This document shows positions 41,056 to 52,396 of a DNA stretch of 64,000 bases, one piece after another; position 1 is the stretch's first letter, and each line of letters opens with the position of its first letter. The translations under genes and the position numbers were made by a program. Location: the NCBI RefSeq assembly GCF_014652915.1, contig NZ_BMZS01000007.1, forward strand, positions 248,001-312,000, read 5' to 3'. The notes beneath the pieces were generated by a model that made no database searches, was not told the origin of the DNA, and saw nothing but the letters and a program-made list of their open reading frames with translations. This stretch comes from Thalassobaculum fulvum (GTDB taxonomy: Bacteria > Pseudomonadota > Alphaproteobacteria > Thalassobaculales > Thalassobaculaceae).

Positions 41056-42390
41056 ATGACGGGTGAAGCGAAGCGGCAACGCTGGCCGGACTGGGCGACG
41101 CTCGACCGGTCCGGGCGCGGGCGGGTCCTCGAGATCAGTCGGGAGATCGCCGGGGCGCTGCAGGACACATTTCACGCCTTCGTCGAAATCGCTCCCGAAC
41201 GACCGGTCGGCTCGGGACCGTTGGCCGGCCTGCCGTACGCCGTCAAGGACATGATGGTGTCGGCGCTCCGTCGCCCGGGCTGCGGCCTGCCGGAGGGCGT
41301 CGACCTCGCGACCCGGGAGCCGGCCCGGGTGCTTCGGCTTCTCGACGCGGCCGGGGCCAACCTCGTCGGCTTCGCGGCAATGACCCCGCTCGCGTACGAA
41401 CCGTCGGGGGCCGGGACTGCCCGGAACCCGTGGAACACGGCCTTCATGCCCGGCGGATCGTCCTCCGGTCCGGCGGTCGCGGTGGCGACCGGCGCCGCCG
41501 TGCTGGCCCTCGGGTCCGACACCGGAGGCTCGGTCCGGATTCCGGCACAGGCTTGTGGCGTGACCGCGTGGAAGCCGACGCCGGGTCTGATACCGACGGA
41601 CGGAACGATGCCGCTGTCGCCGAGCCTCGATACCATCGGCCCGCTCGCCCGAGGCGCTGCCGACATCATTGCGGCGGCCGAGGTTCTCACCGCGGGTCGG
41701 GTCACGGTGCCGGCCGGGTCCGCTGCGCCGGCGATCGCGGTGGCCGAGGATGCCGTATCGGCCAGCGAGGAGGCGGTCGCCCGCGCCGTTCGAGGGGCCG
41801 CGGACGTGCTGGACGGACTCGCCCGCGGCCGATCCCGGGTCCAGGCGATGGAGGTCATGCGGCAGGCCGGCGACGAGGCGCTGTCCGTCATGCAGGCGGA
41901 AGCGTGGCGGTGCTGGTCGGGGGCGATCGAGCGGGGAAAGTTGGACCCGGTCTTCGCGAGACGCCTCGCGAAGGGGCGCGACATCGGCGACGCCGAACTG
42001 GCAGCGAGCCTCGAACGTCGTCGTGGTCTGGCCGGGGAGGCGTCGGAACGGCTGTTCCGGGATGCCGACGTGGTGGTCCTGCCGGTCATGCCGCTCCGGA
42101 CGCCGCCGCTCTCGCAAGTCGAACCCGGCTCCCCGGCCTTCACCCCGCGGACGCTCTATGCGGTGAGCGCGTTCACCCGATTTGCCAACTATCTGGGGCT
42201 GCCGGCGGTCGCTCTGCCGGTCGGCTTCGACGATCGCGGAATGCCGGTCGCCATGCAGCTGGTGGGGCGTCCGGGAACCGACGCGACGCTCCTGGCGATG
42301 GCCCACGCCTACCAGTCGGAAACCGATTGGCACGGCCGGATACCCGTCGAAGCAGGCTCCGTGGTCGCACCGGCGCTCGCCCGACTCTGA
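41056..42390 (+). CDS. Amidase (amidase-signature family)
   Basis: A 444-residue cytoplasmic amide hydrolase. The Ser-cisSer-Lys triad is visible: Lys64 in YAVKDMM, cis-Ser in GGSSSGPAVAVATG (residues 133-146) and Ser159 in GSDTGGSVRIPA. NYLGLPAVALPVGF near the C-terminus is also typical. No transamidosome partner (gatB, gatC) is nearby, so it is a catabolic amidase rather than GatA. The ATG at 41056 lies 2 bases after the nucleoside transporter stop and needs translational coupling. The first base of the next unit is 112 bases away. Confidence 0.93.
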   Translation: MTGEAKRQRWPDWATLDRSGRGRVLEISREIAGALQDTFHAFVEIAPERPVGSGPLAGLPYAVKDMMVSALRRPGCGLPEGVDLATREPARVLRLLDAAGANLVGFAAMTPLAYEPSGAGTARNPWNTAFMPGGSSSGPAVAVATGAAVLALGSDTGGSVRIPAQACGVTAWKPTPGLIPTDGTMPLSPSLDTIGPLARGAADIIAAAEVLTAGRVTVPAGSAAPAIAVAEDAVSASEEAVARAVRGAADVLDGLARGRSRVQAMEVMRQAGDEALSVMQAEAWRCWSGAIERGKLDPVFARRLAKGRDIGDAELAASLERRRGLAGEASERLFRDADVVVLPVMPLRTPPLSQVEPGSPAFTPRTLYAVSAFTRFANYLGLPAVALPVGFDDRGMPVAMQLVGRPGTDATLLAMAHAYQSETDWHGRIPVEAGSVVAPALARL

Positions 42391-42432
42391 GACGAAAGGC
42401 ACGTCCTCCCGAACCTGCGCTGTCGACAGTTT

Positions 42433-42454
42433 ACAATTGCCGGCATTGTATACA
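42433..42454. promoter_or_regulatory. Operator-like inverted repeats upstream of the TRAP operon
   Basis: ACAAT (42433-42437) and ATTGT (42445-42449) are inverted across GCCGGC, and overlapping them TGTATACA (42447-42454) is a perfect 8-base palindrome. Such AT-rich symmetric sites resemble GntR-family operators. No regulator gene is present in the cluster, so the cognate protein would be encoded elsewhere. Confidence 0.4.
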
Positions 42455-42502
42455 CATTTGCATCAGGCCGTCCGGCCAGCGATCAGCCAGGGAGAGAGAG
42501 AC

Positions 42503-43474
42503 ATGTCGTTGCTCAGGATGCTCACCGTCGCATCGACCGTCGGGATGATGTCGGTGTCGGTGGCTGCTGCGGCCACCTGGGAGATGCCCACGCCGTACCC
42601 GGAAGCGGAGTTCCACACCAAGAACATCCGCCTGTTCGCCCAGGACGTCGAGACCGCGACCGGCGGCTCGCTCAAGATCAACGTCCACAGCGGGCAGTCG
42701 CTGTTCAAGCATCCGGAGATCAAGCGCGCGGTCCAGACCGGCCAGGTGCAGATCGCCGAAATGCTCATGGCGAACCTGCTGAACGAGGACGCGATCTTCG
42801 GGGTCGACGCGGTGCCGTTCCTCGCGTCGAACTACGACGAGGCGGCCAAGCTCTGGAAGGCCCAGCGGGGCATGGTGGAGGCGCGGCTGGCCAAGCAGGG
42901 CATGCGCCTGCTGTATGCCGTGCCGTGGCCGGGCCAGGGCTTCTACACCAAGAGCCCGATCGCGTCGCTCGCCGACCTGAAGGGCGTCAAGTTCCGGACC
43001 TACAACTCGGCGACCGCCTCGATGGCCGAGCTGATGGGCGCGGTCCCGACGATCGTCGAGGCGGTCGAGATCCCGCAGGCGTTCTCGACCGGCGTGGTCG
43101 ACGCGATGGTCACCTCGGGCGCTACCGGCCTGCGCACCAAGGCCTGGGACTTCGCCAGCTATTTCTACGACCTGAACGCCTGGATGCCGAAGAACATGGT
43201 GTTCGTGAACGAGCGCGCCTGGCGCTCGCTCTCCGATGCCGAACGCGAAGCGGTTCAGAAGGCCGCGGCGGCGGCCGAGGCGCGCGGCTGGACGATGAGC
43301 AAGGAGGTCTCCGACTCCAGCTCGAAGGAACTCGCGGCGAAGGGGATGAAGGTCGAGTCCGGCAGCGCGGAGCTGGTTTCCGGGCTCAAGGATATCGGTG
43401 CGAAGATGGCGGCCGACTGGGAGAAGAGCGCAGGAGCCGACGGCGCCGCCCTCCTGAAGGCCTACCGCAACTGA
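42503..43474 (+). CDS. TRAP transporter substrate-binding protein (DctP family)
   Basis: A 323-residue periplasmic binding protein. Residues 1-23 are a Sec signal (MSLLRMLTVASTVGMMSVSVAAAA). The mature part shows the DctP/TAXI-like alpha/beta fold with GQSLFKHPEI, QIAEMLMANLL, FYTKSPIASLADLKGVKFRT (where the carboxylate-binding Arg of DctP usually lies) and DLNAWMPKNMVFVN. The ATG at 42503 follows GGAGAGAGAG. A 13-base perfect hairpin separates it from the DctQ gene. Ligands of the family are usually carboxylates, including amino or keto acids. Confidence 0.93.
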   Translation: MSLLRMLTVASTVGMMSVSVAAAATWEMPTPYPEAEFHTKNIRLFAQDVETATGGSLKINVHSGQSLFKHPEIKRAVQTGQVQIAEMLMANLLNEDAIFGVDAVPFLASNYDEAAKLWKAQRGMVEARLAKQGMRLLYAVPWPGQGFYTKSPIASLADLKGVKFRTYNSATASMAELMGAVPTIVEAVEIPQAFSTGVVDAMVTSGATGLRTKAWDFASYFYDLNAWMPKNMVFVNERAWRSLSDAEREAVQKAAAAAEARGWTMSKEVSDSSSKELAAKGMKVESGSAELVSGLKDIGAKMAADWEKSAGADGAALLKAYRN

Positions 43475-43484
43475 TCGCGGTGCG

Positions 43485-43517
43485 CCGCCTCCCCCGGGGT
43501 TCGGCCGGGGGAGGCGG
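43485..43517 (+). promoter_or_regulatory. Intercistronic hairpin after the TRAP binding-protein gene
   Basis: CCGCCTCCCCCGG (43485-43497) pairs perfectly with 43505-43517 around a 7-base loop GGTTCGG, ten bases after the DctP stop and before the DctQ ribosome site. It probably stabilises the upstream message or causes partial termination, keeping the binding protein in excess. Confidence 0.7.
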
Positions 43518-43546
43518 TGACGCGCCGTCGATTTCGGAGACAGCAG

Positions 43547-44062
43547 ATGGATCGACTGTTCGCGGCCTGCGGCGGACTGGCGGCGTTCTTCCTCGCCGCG
43601 ATCTGCGTGCTGGTGCTGGCCCAGGTCGTCGGCCGGCTCATGGGAGTGGCGATCCCCTCCGCGGATGAGTTCGCCGGGTACTGCCTGTCGGCTTCTTCGT
43701 TCCTCGCCCTCGGCTACGCGCTTCGCAAGAACCACCACATCCGCGTCACGCTGCTGCTCGATCGGCTGCCGCGAGCCCGCCGCCGCGTCGCCGAGGCGCT
43801 TTGTGTCGTCGGCGGCTTGGCCGTGAGCCTGTTCATCACCGTCAACACGGCCGAGATGGTCTACTACTCCGTCACGTTCGGCGACCTGACCCAGGGCCTG
43901 GTGCCGATCCCGCTGTGGATCCCGCAGTCGGGAATGATGATCGGGGTGACCGTGCTGACCCTGGCCTTCCTGGCCGACGCACTGCGGATGCTGAGAGGCC
44001 TCGATCCCGTCTACCTGTCCGGCGGCCCCGGGCGCGACACCGACGTCTCGCAGGAGGTATGA
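43547..44062 (+). CDS. TRAP transporter small permease (DctQ family)
   Basis: A 171-residue inner-membrane protein with four predicted helices, the size expected for DctQ. MDRLFAACGGLAAFFLAAI opens helix 1, and GYALRKNHHIRVTLLLDRLP is the conserved cytoplasmic loop of the family. The ATG at 43547 with GGAG upstream is chosen over a GTG ten codons earlier that lies inside the hairpin. It ends 3 bases before the DctM gene. Confidence 0.92.
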   Translation: MDRLFAACGGLAAFFLAAICVLVLAQVVGRLMGVAIPSADEFAGYCLSASSFLALGYALRKNHHIRVTLLLDRLPRARRRVAEALCVVGGLAVSLFITVNTAEMVYYSVTFGDLTQGLVPIPLWIPQSGMMIGVTVLTLAFLADALRMLRGLDPVYLSGGPGRDTDVSQEV

Positions 44063-44065
44063 GGC

Positions 44066-45370
44066 ATGGACGTCGGGCTCATCGGCGCCTTCCTCGGCCT
44101 GGTCCTGGTGGTCGTGCTGGCCGGCGGCTTCTGGGTCGCGCTATCGCTGTTCGCGGTCGGGATCCTGGGGATCGCGGCATTCTCGTCGTCGCCGCCCGGG
44201 GCGATCCTGGCGACCACCAGCTGGGGACAGTCGTGGTCCTGGTCGTTGACCGCGCTGCCGCTGTTCATCTGGATGGGCGAGATCCTTTTCCGGACCCGCC
44301 TCGCGGAGGACATGTTCAAGGGACTGGCCCCCTGGGTGACCCGGATCCCCGGCCGGCTGATGCACGTCAACGTGGTCGGGTGCGGAATCTTCGCCGCCGT
44401 CTCCGGGTCGTCGGCGGCGACGACCGCGACCATCGGCCGGATCACCATCCCCGAGCTGGCCAAACGCGGCTACGACGAGCGCATGACGCTGGGTACGCTG
44501 GCGGGGTCGGCGACGCTCGGGCTGCTGATCCCGCCGTCGATCATCCTGATCGTGTACGGCGTGGCGGCCGACGTGTCGATCAGCCGGCTGTTCATCGCGG
44601 GGGTGGTCCCCGGCCTGGTGCTGGTCACCCTGTTCATGTCGACGATCGTGGTCTGGGCGCTCCTCAACCCGTCGAAGGTTCCGGCGGCCGAGTTCTCGAT
44701 GAGCTTCGGCCAGAAGATCATGGCCGCGGGGCGGCTGATCCCGATCGTGTTGCTGATCGTCGGCGTGATCGGCTCGATCTATCTCGGCTTCGCGACCGCC
44801 ACCGAGGCGGCCGCGGTCGGCGTGGCCGGTGCCCTCCTGCTGTCGGCGGTCACCGGCTCCCTGAGCTGGCGGACCTTCAAGGAGAGCCTGCTCGGCGCGA
44901 CCGGAACGTCCTGCATGATCGCCTTCATCCTGGCCGGGGCGGCGTTCCTGTCGGTGGCCATGGGATTCACCGGCATTCCGCGTCAGCTGGCCGAATGGAT
45001 CGCAGGCCTGCAGCTCTCGCCGATGATGCTGCTGTTTGCGCTGACCGTGTTCTTCGCGGTGCTCGGCTGCTTCCTCGACGGCATCTCGATCGTCGTGCTC
45101 ACCGTCGCCGTCATCATGCCGATGGTCGAGCAGGCCGGCATCGACCTGATCTGGTTCGGGATCTACATCGTGGTGGTGGTGGAGATGTCGCAGATCACGC
45201 CGCCGATCGGGCTCAACCTGTTCGTGATCCAGTCCCTGACGGGGCGGGACCTGCTTTATCTGGCGCGTGCCGCCCTGCCGTTCTTCATCGTGATGGTGGT
45301 CATGGTCGCGCTGCTGATCGTCTTTCCGGACATGGCGACCTACCTGCCGCGCCAGATGACCACCGGCTGA
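44066..45370 (+). CDS. TRAP transporter large permease (DctM family)
   Basis: A 434-residue sodium-driven permease subunit with about twelve hydrophobic segments. Family motifs include MGEILFRTRLAEDMFKGL, VSGSSAATTATIGRITIPEL, TLGLLIPPSIILIVYGVAADVS (written in part) and ITPPIGLNLFVI near the C-terminus, where the PPIG segment is highly conserved. The ATG at 44066 follows GGAGG and GAGG. It completes a DctPQM transporter whose ligand should be processed by the adjoining amidase and deacetylase. Confidence 0.94.
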   Translation: MDVGLIGAFLGLVLVVVLAGGFWVALSLFAVGILGIAAFSSSPPGAILATTSWGQSWSWSLTALPLFIWMGEILFRTRLAEDMFKGLAPWVTRIPGRLMHVNVVGCGIFAAVSGSSAATTATIGRITIPELAKRGYDERMTLGTLAGSATLGLLIPPSIILIVYGVAADVSISRLFIAGVVPGLVLVTLFMSTIVVWALLNPSKVPAAEFSMSFGQKIMAAGRLIPIVLLIVGVIGSIYLGFATATEAAAVGVAGALLLSAVTGSLSWRTFKESLLGATGTSCMIAFILAGAAFLSVAMGFTGIPRQLAEWIAGLQLSPMMLLFALTVFFAVLGCFLDGISIVVLTVAVIMPMVEQAGIDLIWFGIYIVVVVEMSQITPPIGLNLFVIQSLTGRDLLYLARAALPFFIVMVVMVALLIVFPDMATYLPRQMTTG

Positions 45371-45391
45371 ACTCAACCGAGGTGAACCTGC

Positions 45392-46294
45392 ATGTGGTCG
45401 AACCCACGCGTGCCCTTCGAGCTGTCGAGCGACCGGCCCCGGCTCGCCCCGTATCGCGGCAAGCCGATCATGGTGAACCTGGCGATGAACATCGAGTACT
45501 GGCCATTCGACCGGCCGATGCCGCGCGGTGTGCTGCCGCCGCCGCACGGCCGGCCGAGCGATCCGCCGGACGTCCCGAACTTCGCCTGGGTGGAGTATGG
45601 CCTGCGGTGCGGGCTGCCGCGCTTCATGCGGGCGGTGGCTGATCGCGGCCTGAAGGTCTCGGCGCTGATGAACGCCCAGGTCGCCGACGTCTATCCGACG
45701 ATCGCCGACGCCGTACTGGCCGCCGGCTGGGAGTTCGTTGGGCACGGCTGGTTCCAGCAGTCCCTGAAGCAGGCGGAGGACCAGGAGGCGGAGATCGAGC
45801 GCTCGCTGGCCCGGCTGCGCGGCCTGTCGGGGCAGCAGGTCCGTGCCTGGCTCGGCCCGGGGATCGGCGAGACCCTGGAGACACCGGACCTGCTCAGGAA
45901 GCACGGCGTCGAGTTCCTGCACGACTGGCTGGTCGACGACCTGCCGTGCTGGATGCGAACCGAGCACGGCCCGATGGTGGCGATGCCGTACACCTTCGAG
46001 ATGAACGACGTGCCGATCTATGCGGTGCAGCACAGCTCGAGCGACGAGATGTACCGGCGCCTGCAGGCGACCCTGGCGGTCTTCGAACGCGAGGCGCCGA
46101 TCCAGCCCCGGGTCCTGACGATCGCGCTGCACCCGCACCTGATCGGCGTGCCCCACGTGGCGCATCACTTCGAGCGTTGTCTCGACCTGCTGCTCGAGCG
46201 CGACGACGTCGTCTTCATGACGTCCAGCGAGATCGGCGACTGGTTCGTCGAGGCCGACGGAACGCACGGGCGCCGGCTCCCGGACGGGCCCTGA
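45392..46294 (+). CDS. Polysaccharide deacetylase family protein, PuuE (allantoinase)-like
   Basis: A 300-residue NodB-fold hydrolase. NLAMNIEYWPF near residues 29-39 and VGHGWFQQ near 116-123 are signatures of the PuuE-type subgroup that acts on cyclic ureides such as allantoin, rather than on chitin. The metal His pair of NodB (HSxxH) is not seen in classic form, as in PuuE. LHPHLIGVPHVAHHF is another family segment. The ATG at 45392 has GAGGTGAA upstream and is 21 bases after DctM. With a nucleoside transporter and an amidase nearby, an N-heterocycle or ureide substrate is likely but unproven. Confidence 0.85.
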   Translation: MWSNPRVPFELSSDRPRLAPYRGKPIMVNLAMNIEYWPFDRPMPRGVLPPPHGRPSDPPDVPNFAWVEYGLRCGLPRFMRAVADRGLKVSALMNAQVADVYPTIADAVLAAGWEFVGHGWFQQSLKQAEDQEAEIERSLARLRGLSGQQVRAWLGPGIGETLETPDLLRKHGVEFLHDWLVDDLPCWMRTEHGPMVAMPYTFEMNDVPIYAVQHSSSDEMYRRLQATLAVFEREAPIQPRVLTIALHPHLIGVPHVAHHFERCLDLLLERDDVVFMTSSEIGDWFVEADGTHGRRLPDGP

Positions 46295-46320
46295 CGGCGG
46301 CCGGCCGTACCCGCTCGCGA

Positions 46321-46349
46321 TTGACGCCGTAGGGCACAACAGCTTTATT
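46321..46349 (+). promoter_or_regulatory. Candidate promoter of the first peptide-transporter operon
   Basis: TTGACG (46321-46326) and TTTATT (46344-46349) are 17 bases apart, about 105 bases upstream of the binding-protein ATG. A small hairpin (GTGCCGGC/GCCGGCAC, 46358-46376) sits in the resulting leader. Confidence 0.5.
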
Positions 46350-46454
46350 GCCCCGATGTGCCGGCAGGGCCGGCACCAATAAGTCGAACGCGGCGGTCCG
46401 CGCCACCGAGATGCGGAACCGTCGCCACTGGCGACACACGTGGGAGCTTTGACA

Positions 46455-48044
46455 ATGCGTAAGACGTTGATGGCCGCCGCCGCGGTGGCCGTGCTCGCCG
46501 GGGCGTTCGCCGCCCCCGCGGCGGAAGCCAAGACCTTCCGATGGGCCTTCCAGGGCGACGCCCAGTCGCTGGACCCATACTCGCTGAACGAGACCTTCAC
46601 CCTCGGTTTGCTCGGCAACGTGTACGAGGGGCTGATCCGGCGCGACGAGAACCTGCAGATCCAGCCGGCCCTGGCGGAGAGCTGGGAGATCGTCGAGCCG
46701 ACGCGCTGGCGGTTCCACCTTCGCAAGGGCGTGAAGTTCCATAACGGCAACGAGTTCAACGCCGACGACGTGCTGTTCTCGGCCGACCGGGTGCGGGCCG
46801 AGGGGTCCGACCTCAAGACGCGCCTCGCCGGCGTGACCGAGATCGTCAAGGTCGACGACCACACCGTCGACTTCGTCACCGACGCCCCGAACCCGATCCT
46901 GAACGCCGAGTGGGCGACCTGGTACATCATGGACAAGGAGTGGTCCGAGGCGAACGACGCCACCGCTCCGACCGACGTGACCGCCGGCAAGGAGAACTAC
47001 GCGACCCGCAACACCAACGGCACCGGGCCGTTCATGGTCGCCTCGCGCGAGACCGACGTGAAGACCGTGCTGAAGCCGTATGACGGCTGGTGGGACGCCG
47101 CCAACAAGAAGCACAACCTGACCGAGGTCGTCATGACCCCGATCAGCTCCGACTCGACCCGGGTAGCGGCCCTGCTGTCCGGCGAGATCGACATGATGTA
47201 CCCGGTGCCGGTCCAGGACATGAAGCGGCTCGAGGGCGACCCGAACACCGACGTGCTGGCCGGGCCGGAGCTGCGCACCATCTTCCTCGGCATGGACCAG
47301 GAGTACGACGAGCTCCTGTACTCCAACGTCAAGGGCAAGAACCCGTTCAAGGACGTGCGGGTGCGCGAGGCGTTCTACCGCGCGGTCGACGTCGAGGCGA
47401 TCAAGAAGAAGATCATGCGCGGCCTGTCGACCCCGTCGGCCCTGATGATCTCGCCGTTCCTGTTCTCGCGCTCCGACGAGTTCAAGCGGCCGGAGTACGA
47501 CCCCGAGAAGTCGAAGAAGCTGCTGGCCGAGGCCGGCTACCCGGACGGCTTCGAGGTCGGCATGGACTGCCCGAACAACCGCTACGTCAACGACGAGAAG
47601 ATCTGCCAGGCGGTGGTGGCGATGCTGGCCAAGGTCGGCGTCAAGGTCGACCTGCTGGCCCAGCCGAAGGCCCAGTACTTCGCCAAGATCCTGCGGCCGA
47701 AGCGCGACACCAGCTTCTACCTGCTGGGCTGGACCCCGGGCTCGTTCGACAGCTGGAACGTGCTGTACAACATCATCGCCACGCCGGCCGACGACGGTCG
47801 CGGCAAGTTCAACGTCGGCGGCTACTCGAACGCCAAGGTCGACGAACTGACCGCGAAGGTCCTGAGCGAGACCGACGCCAAGAAGCGCGACCAGATGATC
47901 TTCGACGCGTACAAGCAGCTGAACGACGACTGGGGCTACATCCCGCTGCACCAGCAGGGTCTGGCCTGGGGCAAGCGCGCCAACATCGAGCTCGCCCAGC
48001 GGGCCGACAACCAGTTCATGCTGTACTACGTGAAGGTGAACTGA
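46455..48044 (+). CDS. ABC transporter substrate-binding protein, family 5 (peptide), first copy
   Basis: A 529-residue periplasmic solute-binding protein of the DppA/OppA family. Residues 1-30 form a Sec signal (MRKTLMAAAAVAVLAGAFAA). The mature N-terminus TFRWAFQGDAQSLDPYS and the segment YEGLIRRDENLQIQPALAESW are diagnostic, as are HLRKGVKFHNG and DVLFSADRV. The ATG at 46455 follows GGGAG with 8-base spacing; a GTG five codons upstream covers that site and is rejected. It is paralogous to the second binding protein at 52397 (shared IMDKEWSE, NGTGPF, VAALLSGE). Confidence 0.94.
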   Translation: MRKTLMAAAAVAVLAGAFAAPAAEAKTFRWAFQGDAQSLDPYSLNETFTLGLLGNVYEGLIRRDENLQIQPALAESWEIVEPTRWRFHLRKGVKFHNGNEFNADDVLFSADRVRAEGSDLKTRLAGVTEIVKVDDHTVDFVTDAPNPILNAEWATWYIMDKEWSEANDATAPTDVTAGKENYATRNTNGTGPFMVASRETDVKTVLKPYDGWWDAANKKHNLTEVVMTPISSDSTRVAALLSGEIDMMYPVPVQDMKRLEGDPNTDVLAGPELRTIFLGMDQEYDELLYSNVKGKNPFKDVRVREAFYRAVDVEAIKKKIMRGLSTPSALMISPFLFSRSDEFKRPEYDPEKSKKLLAEAGYPDGFEVGMDCPNNRYVNDEKICQAVVAMLAKVGVKVDLLAQPKAQYFAKILRPKRDTSFYLLGWTPGSFDSWNVLYNIIATPADDGRGKFNVGGYSNAKVDELTAKVLSETDAKKRDQMIFDAYKQLNDDWGYIPLHQQGLAWGKRANIELAQRADNQFMLYYVKVN

Positions 48045-48062
48045 GCGCCTGACGCACTGGGG

Positions 48063-48089
48063 CCGGCCGGCGGAGTCCCCGCCGGCCGG
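48063..48089 (+). promoter_or_regulatory. Intercistronic hairpin after the first peptide-binding protein gene
   Basis: CCGGCCGGCGG (48063-48073) pairs perfectly with 48079-48089 around AGTCC, 18 bases after the stop. There is no U-run, so it is more likely an mRNA-protecting or attenuating element than a full terminator. Confidence 0.65.
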
Positions 48090-48130
48090 TCGTCATTTCG
48101 ACTCGTCGAGTTTCAGGATATTTCGACCCC

Positions 48131-49174
48131 ATGGTCGCTTTCATCATCAGACGGTTCATCCAGTCGCTGTTCGTGATGTTCGTCGTCGCGCTGGTGTCGT
48201 TCGCGATGTTCCAGTTCATCGGCGACCCGGTGAACCAGATGGTCGGCATCGAGACCAGCCTCGCCGAGCGCGCCGCCCTGCGCGAGCGGCTCGGCCTGAA
48301 CGACCCGATCGTCGTGCAGTTCTGGCACTTCATCGTCAACGCCGTGTCCGGCGATTTCGGCATCTCCTACCAGCACAAGCGGCCGGTCGCCGACATGCTG
48401 CTGGAGCGGCTGCCGGCGACGCTCGAGCTGTCGGCGGTGTCGGCGCTGTTCTCGCTGCTGGTCGGGATCCCGATGGGGGTCTACACCGGGCTGAACCGCG
48501 ACGGCTTCCTGGCCAAGGTGTTCCTCACGGTCTCGCTGATCGGCATTTCGCTGCCGACGTTTCTGATCGGCATCCTGCTGATCTTCCTGTTCTCGGTGAC
48601 CTTGGCGAACGCGCCGGCGATCTCGGTGTTCGGTCTGTTCGCGATCGACCCGTCGGTCCTGCAGCTGCCGTCGTTCGGCCGCGGCACGGTGGTCGACCTG
48701 GGGGGCTGGCGCACCGGCCTGCTGACCGCCGACGGGCTGAAGGCGCTGATCATGCCGTCGATCACGCTGGGGCTGTTCCAGCTGACCCTGATCATGCGGC
48801 TGGTGCGCTCGGAGATGCTGGAGGTGCTGCGCACCGACTACATCAAGTTCGCGCGCGCCCGCGGCCTCGCCAACCGGGCGATCAACTTCGGCCATGCGCT
48901 GAAGAACACGCTGGTGCCGGTGATCACCATCACCGGGCTGCAGATCGGCTCGATCATCGCCTTCGCGATCATCACCGAGACGGTGTTCCAGTGGCCGGGC
49001 ATGGGGCAGATGTTCCTGCAGGCGGTCCAGAACGTCGACATCCCGATCATGGCGGCCTACCTGATGCTGATCGCCTTCTTCTTCGTGGTCATCAACCTGA
49101 TCGTCGACATGCTGTACTACGTGGTTGATCCGCGGCTGCGCGTGGACACCGGGAAGGCGACCGGCCATGGCTGA
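48131..49174 (+). CDS. ABC transporter permease (DppB type), first copy
   Basis: A 347-residue inner-membrane permease with six helices. FIIRRFIQSLFVMFVVALVS is helix 1, and ARARGLANRAINFGHALKNT near residue 240 is the EAA-type loop that docks on the ATPases. GDFGISYQHKRPV and LPATLELSAVS are typical of DppB. The ATG at 48131 is used. Its last 8 bases overlap the next permease gene. At DNA level long stretches match the second permease gene at 54036, indicating duplication. Confidence 0.95.
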   Translation: MVAFIIRRFIQSLFVMFVVALVSFAMFQFIGDPVNQMVGIETSLAERAALRERLGLNDPIVVQFWHFIVNAVSGDFGISYQHKRPVADMLLERLPATLELSAVSALFSLLVGIPMGVYTGLNRDGFLAKVFLTVSLIGISLPTFLIGILLIFLFSVTLANAPAISVFGLFAIDPSVLQLPSFGRGTVVDLGGWRTGLLTADGLKALIMPSITLGLFQLTLIMRLVRSEMLEVLRTDYIKFARARGLANRAINFGHALKNTLVPVITITGLQIGSIIAFAIITETVFQWPGMGQMFLQAVQNVDIPIMAAYLMLIAFFFVVINLIVDMLYYVVDPRLRVDTGKATGHG

Positions 49175-50125
49175 CGCACACACCTCGGCGCCGGGCCTGC
49201 TCGACCCGTTGCGGCGGTTCCTCGACGGTGACGTCTGGGCCAGCTTCAAGCGCTCGCCGGTGACGGTCGGTGCCGCGGCGGTGACCCTGCTGTACTTCCT
49301 GGCGGCGGCCTTCGGGCCCTGGGTCGCGCCGCACGATCCGTTCGACCTGGCCAAGCTGGACCTGCTGGACAGCCTGATCCCGCCGGCCTGGATGGCGGAC
49401 GGCGATCCGCGCTTCCTGCTCGGCACCGACGACCAGGGCCGCGACATGCTGTCGGCGATCATCTACGGCAGCCGGGTGTCGCTGCTGATCGGCTTCGCCA
49501 GCGTGCTGCTGTCGATGGTGCTCGGCATCGCGCTCGGGCTGCTGTCCGGCTTCGTCGGCGGCGCCGTCGACGCCTTCATCATGCGGATGGCCGAGATCCA
49601 GCTGTCGTTCCCGGCGATCCTGGTGGCGCTGCTGATCAACGGCGTGGTGATCGGCTACTTCAAGACCCATCCGGAGTGGCAGGTCGACCAGGTGACGCTC
49701 GCCTATGTGGTGCTGGTGCTGTCGATCGGCCTGTCGAACTGGGTGCAGTACGCCCGCACTGTGCGGGGCTCGACCCTGGTGGAACGCGGCAAGGAGTACG
49801 TGCAGGCGGCCCATGTGATCGGCATCCACCCGGCCAAGATCATGCTGCGGCACATCCTGCCCAACGTGATGGGGCCGGTGCTGGTGATCGCCACCATCCA
49901 GCTCGCGCTCGCCGTCATCGCCGAGGCCACCCTGTCGTTCCTGGGGGTCGGGGTGCCGCCGACCGAACCGTCGCTCGGCACGCTGATCCGGGTCGGTAAC
50001 GACTACCTGTTCTCCGGCGAATGGTGGATCACGATCTTCCCGGGCGCGGCCCTCGCCATCCTGGTCCTGGCGGTCAACCTTCTCGGGGACTGGCTGCGCG
50101 ACGCCCTCAACCCGAAGCTCCGGTG

Positions 50126-50126
<1 letters not shown>
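49167..50126 (+). CDS. ABC transporter permease (DppC type), first copy
   Basis: A 319-residue partner permease. The soluble N-terminal segment is followed by FKRSPVTVGAAAVTLLYFL (helix 1). LLGTDDQGRDMLSAIIYGSR is the DppC signature, and EYVQAAHVIGIHPAKIMLRH the ATPase-docking loop. LNPKLR ends the protein as in the family. The ATG at 49167 overlaps the DppB gene by 8 bases, and the stop overlaps the ATPase start (TGATG), so the whole unit is coupled. Confidence 0.95.
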
Positions 50127-52262
<2,136 letters not shown>

Positions 52263-52396
52263 CCGCGGCGTCGGTCACGTCGTCGCGACCGATCGACGGG
52301 ACCGGGTGGCGGCGGTCGCCGGCCTTCACTAGACTTCCCCACGGGCGCGTCATTTGGCCGCGCCCCAAAAGCTCAGGACAACAGGGGACTGACCGT

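Noticed and set aside
41056-42390. Amidase as GatA of the tRNA amidotransferase
   Set aside because: gatB and gatC are absent, and the gene sits with transporters in a catabolic layout.
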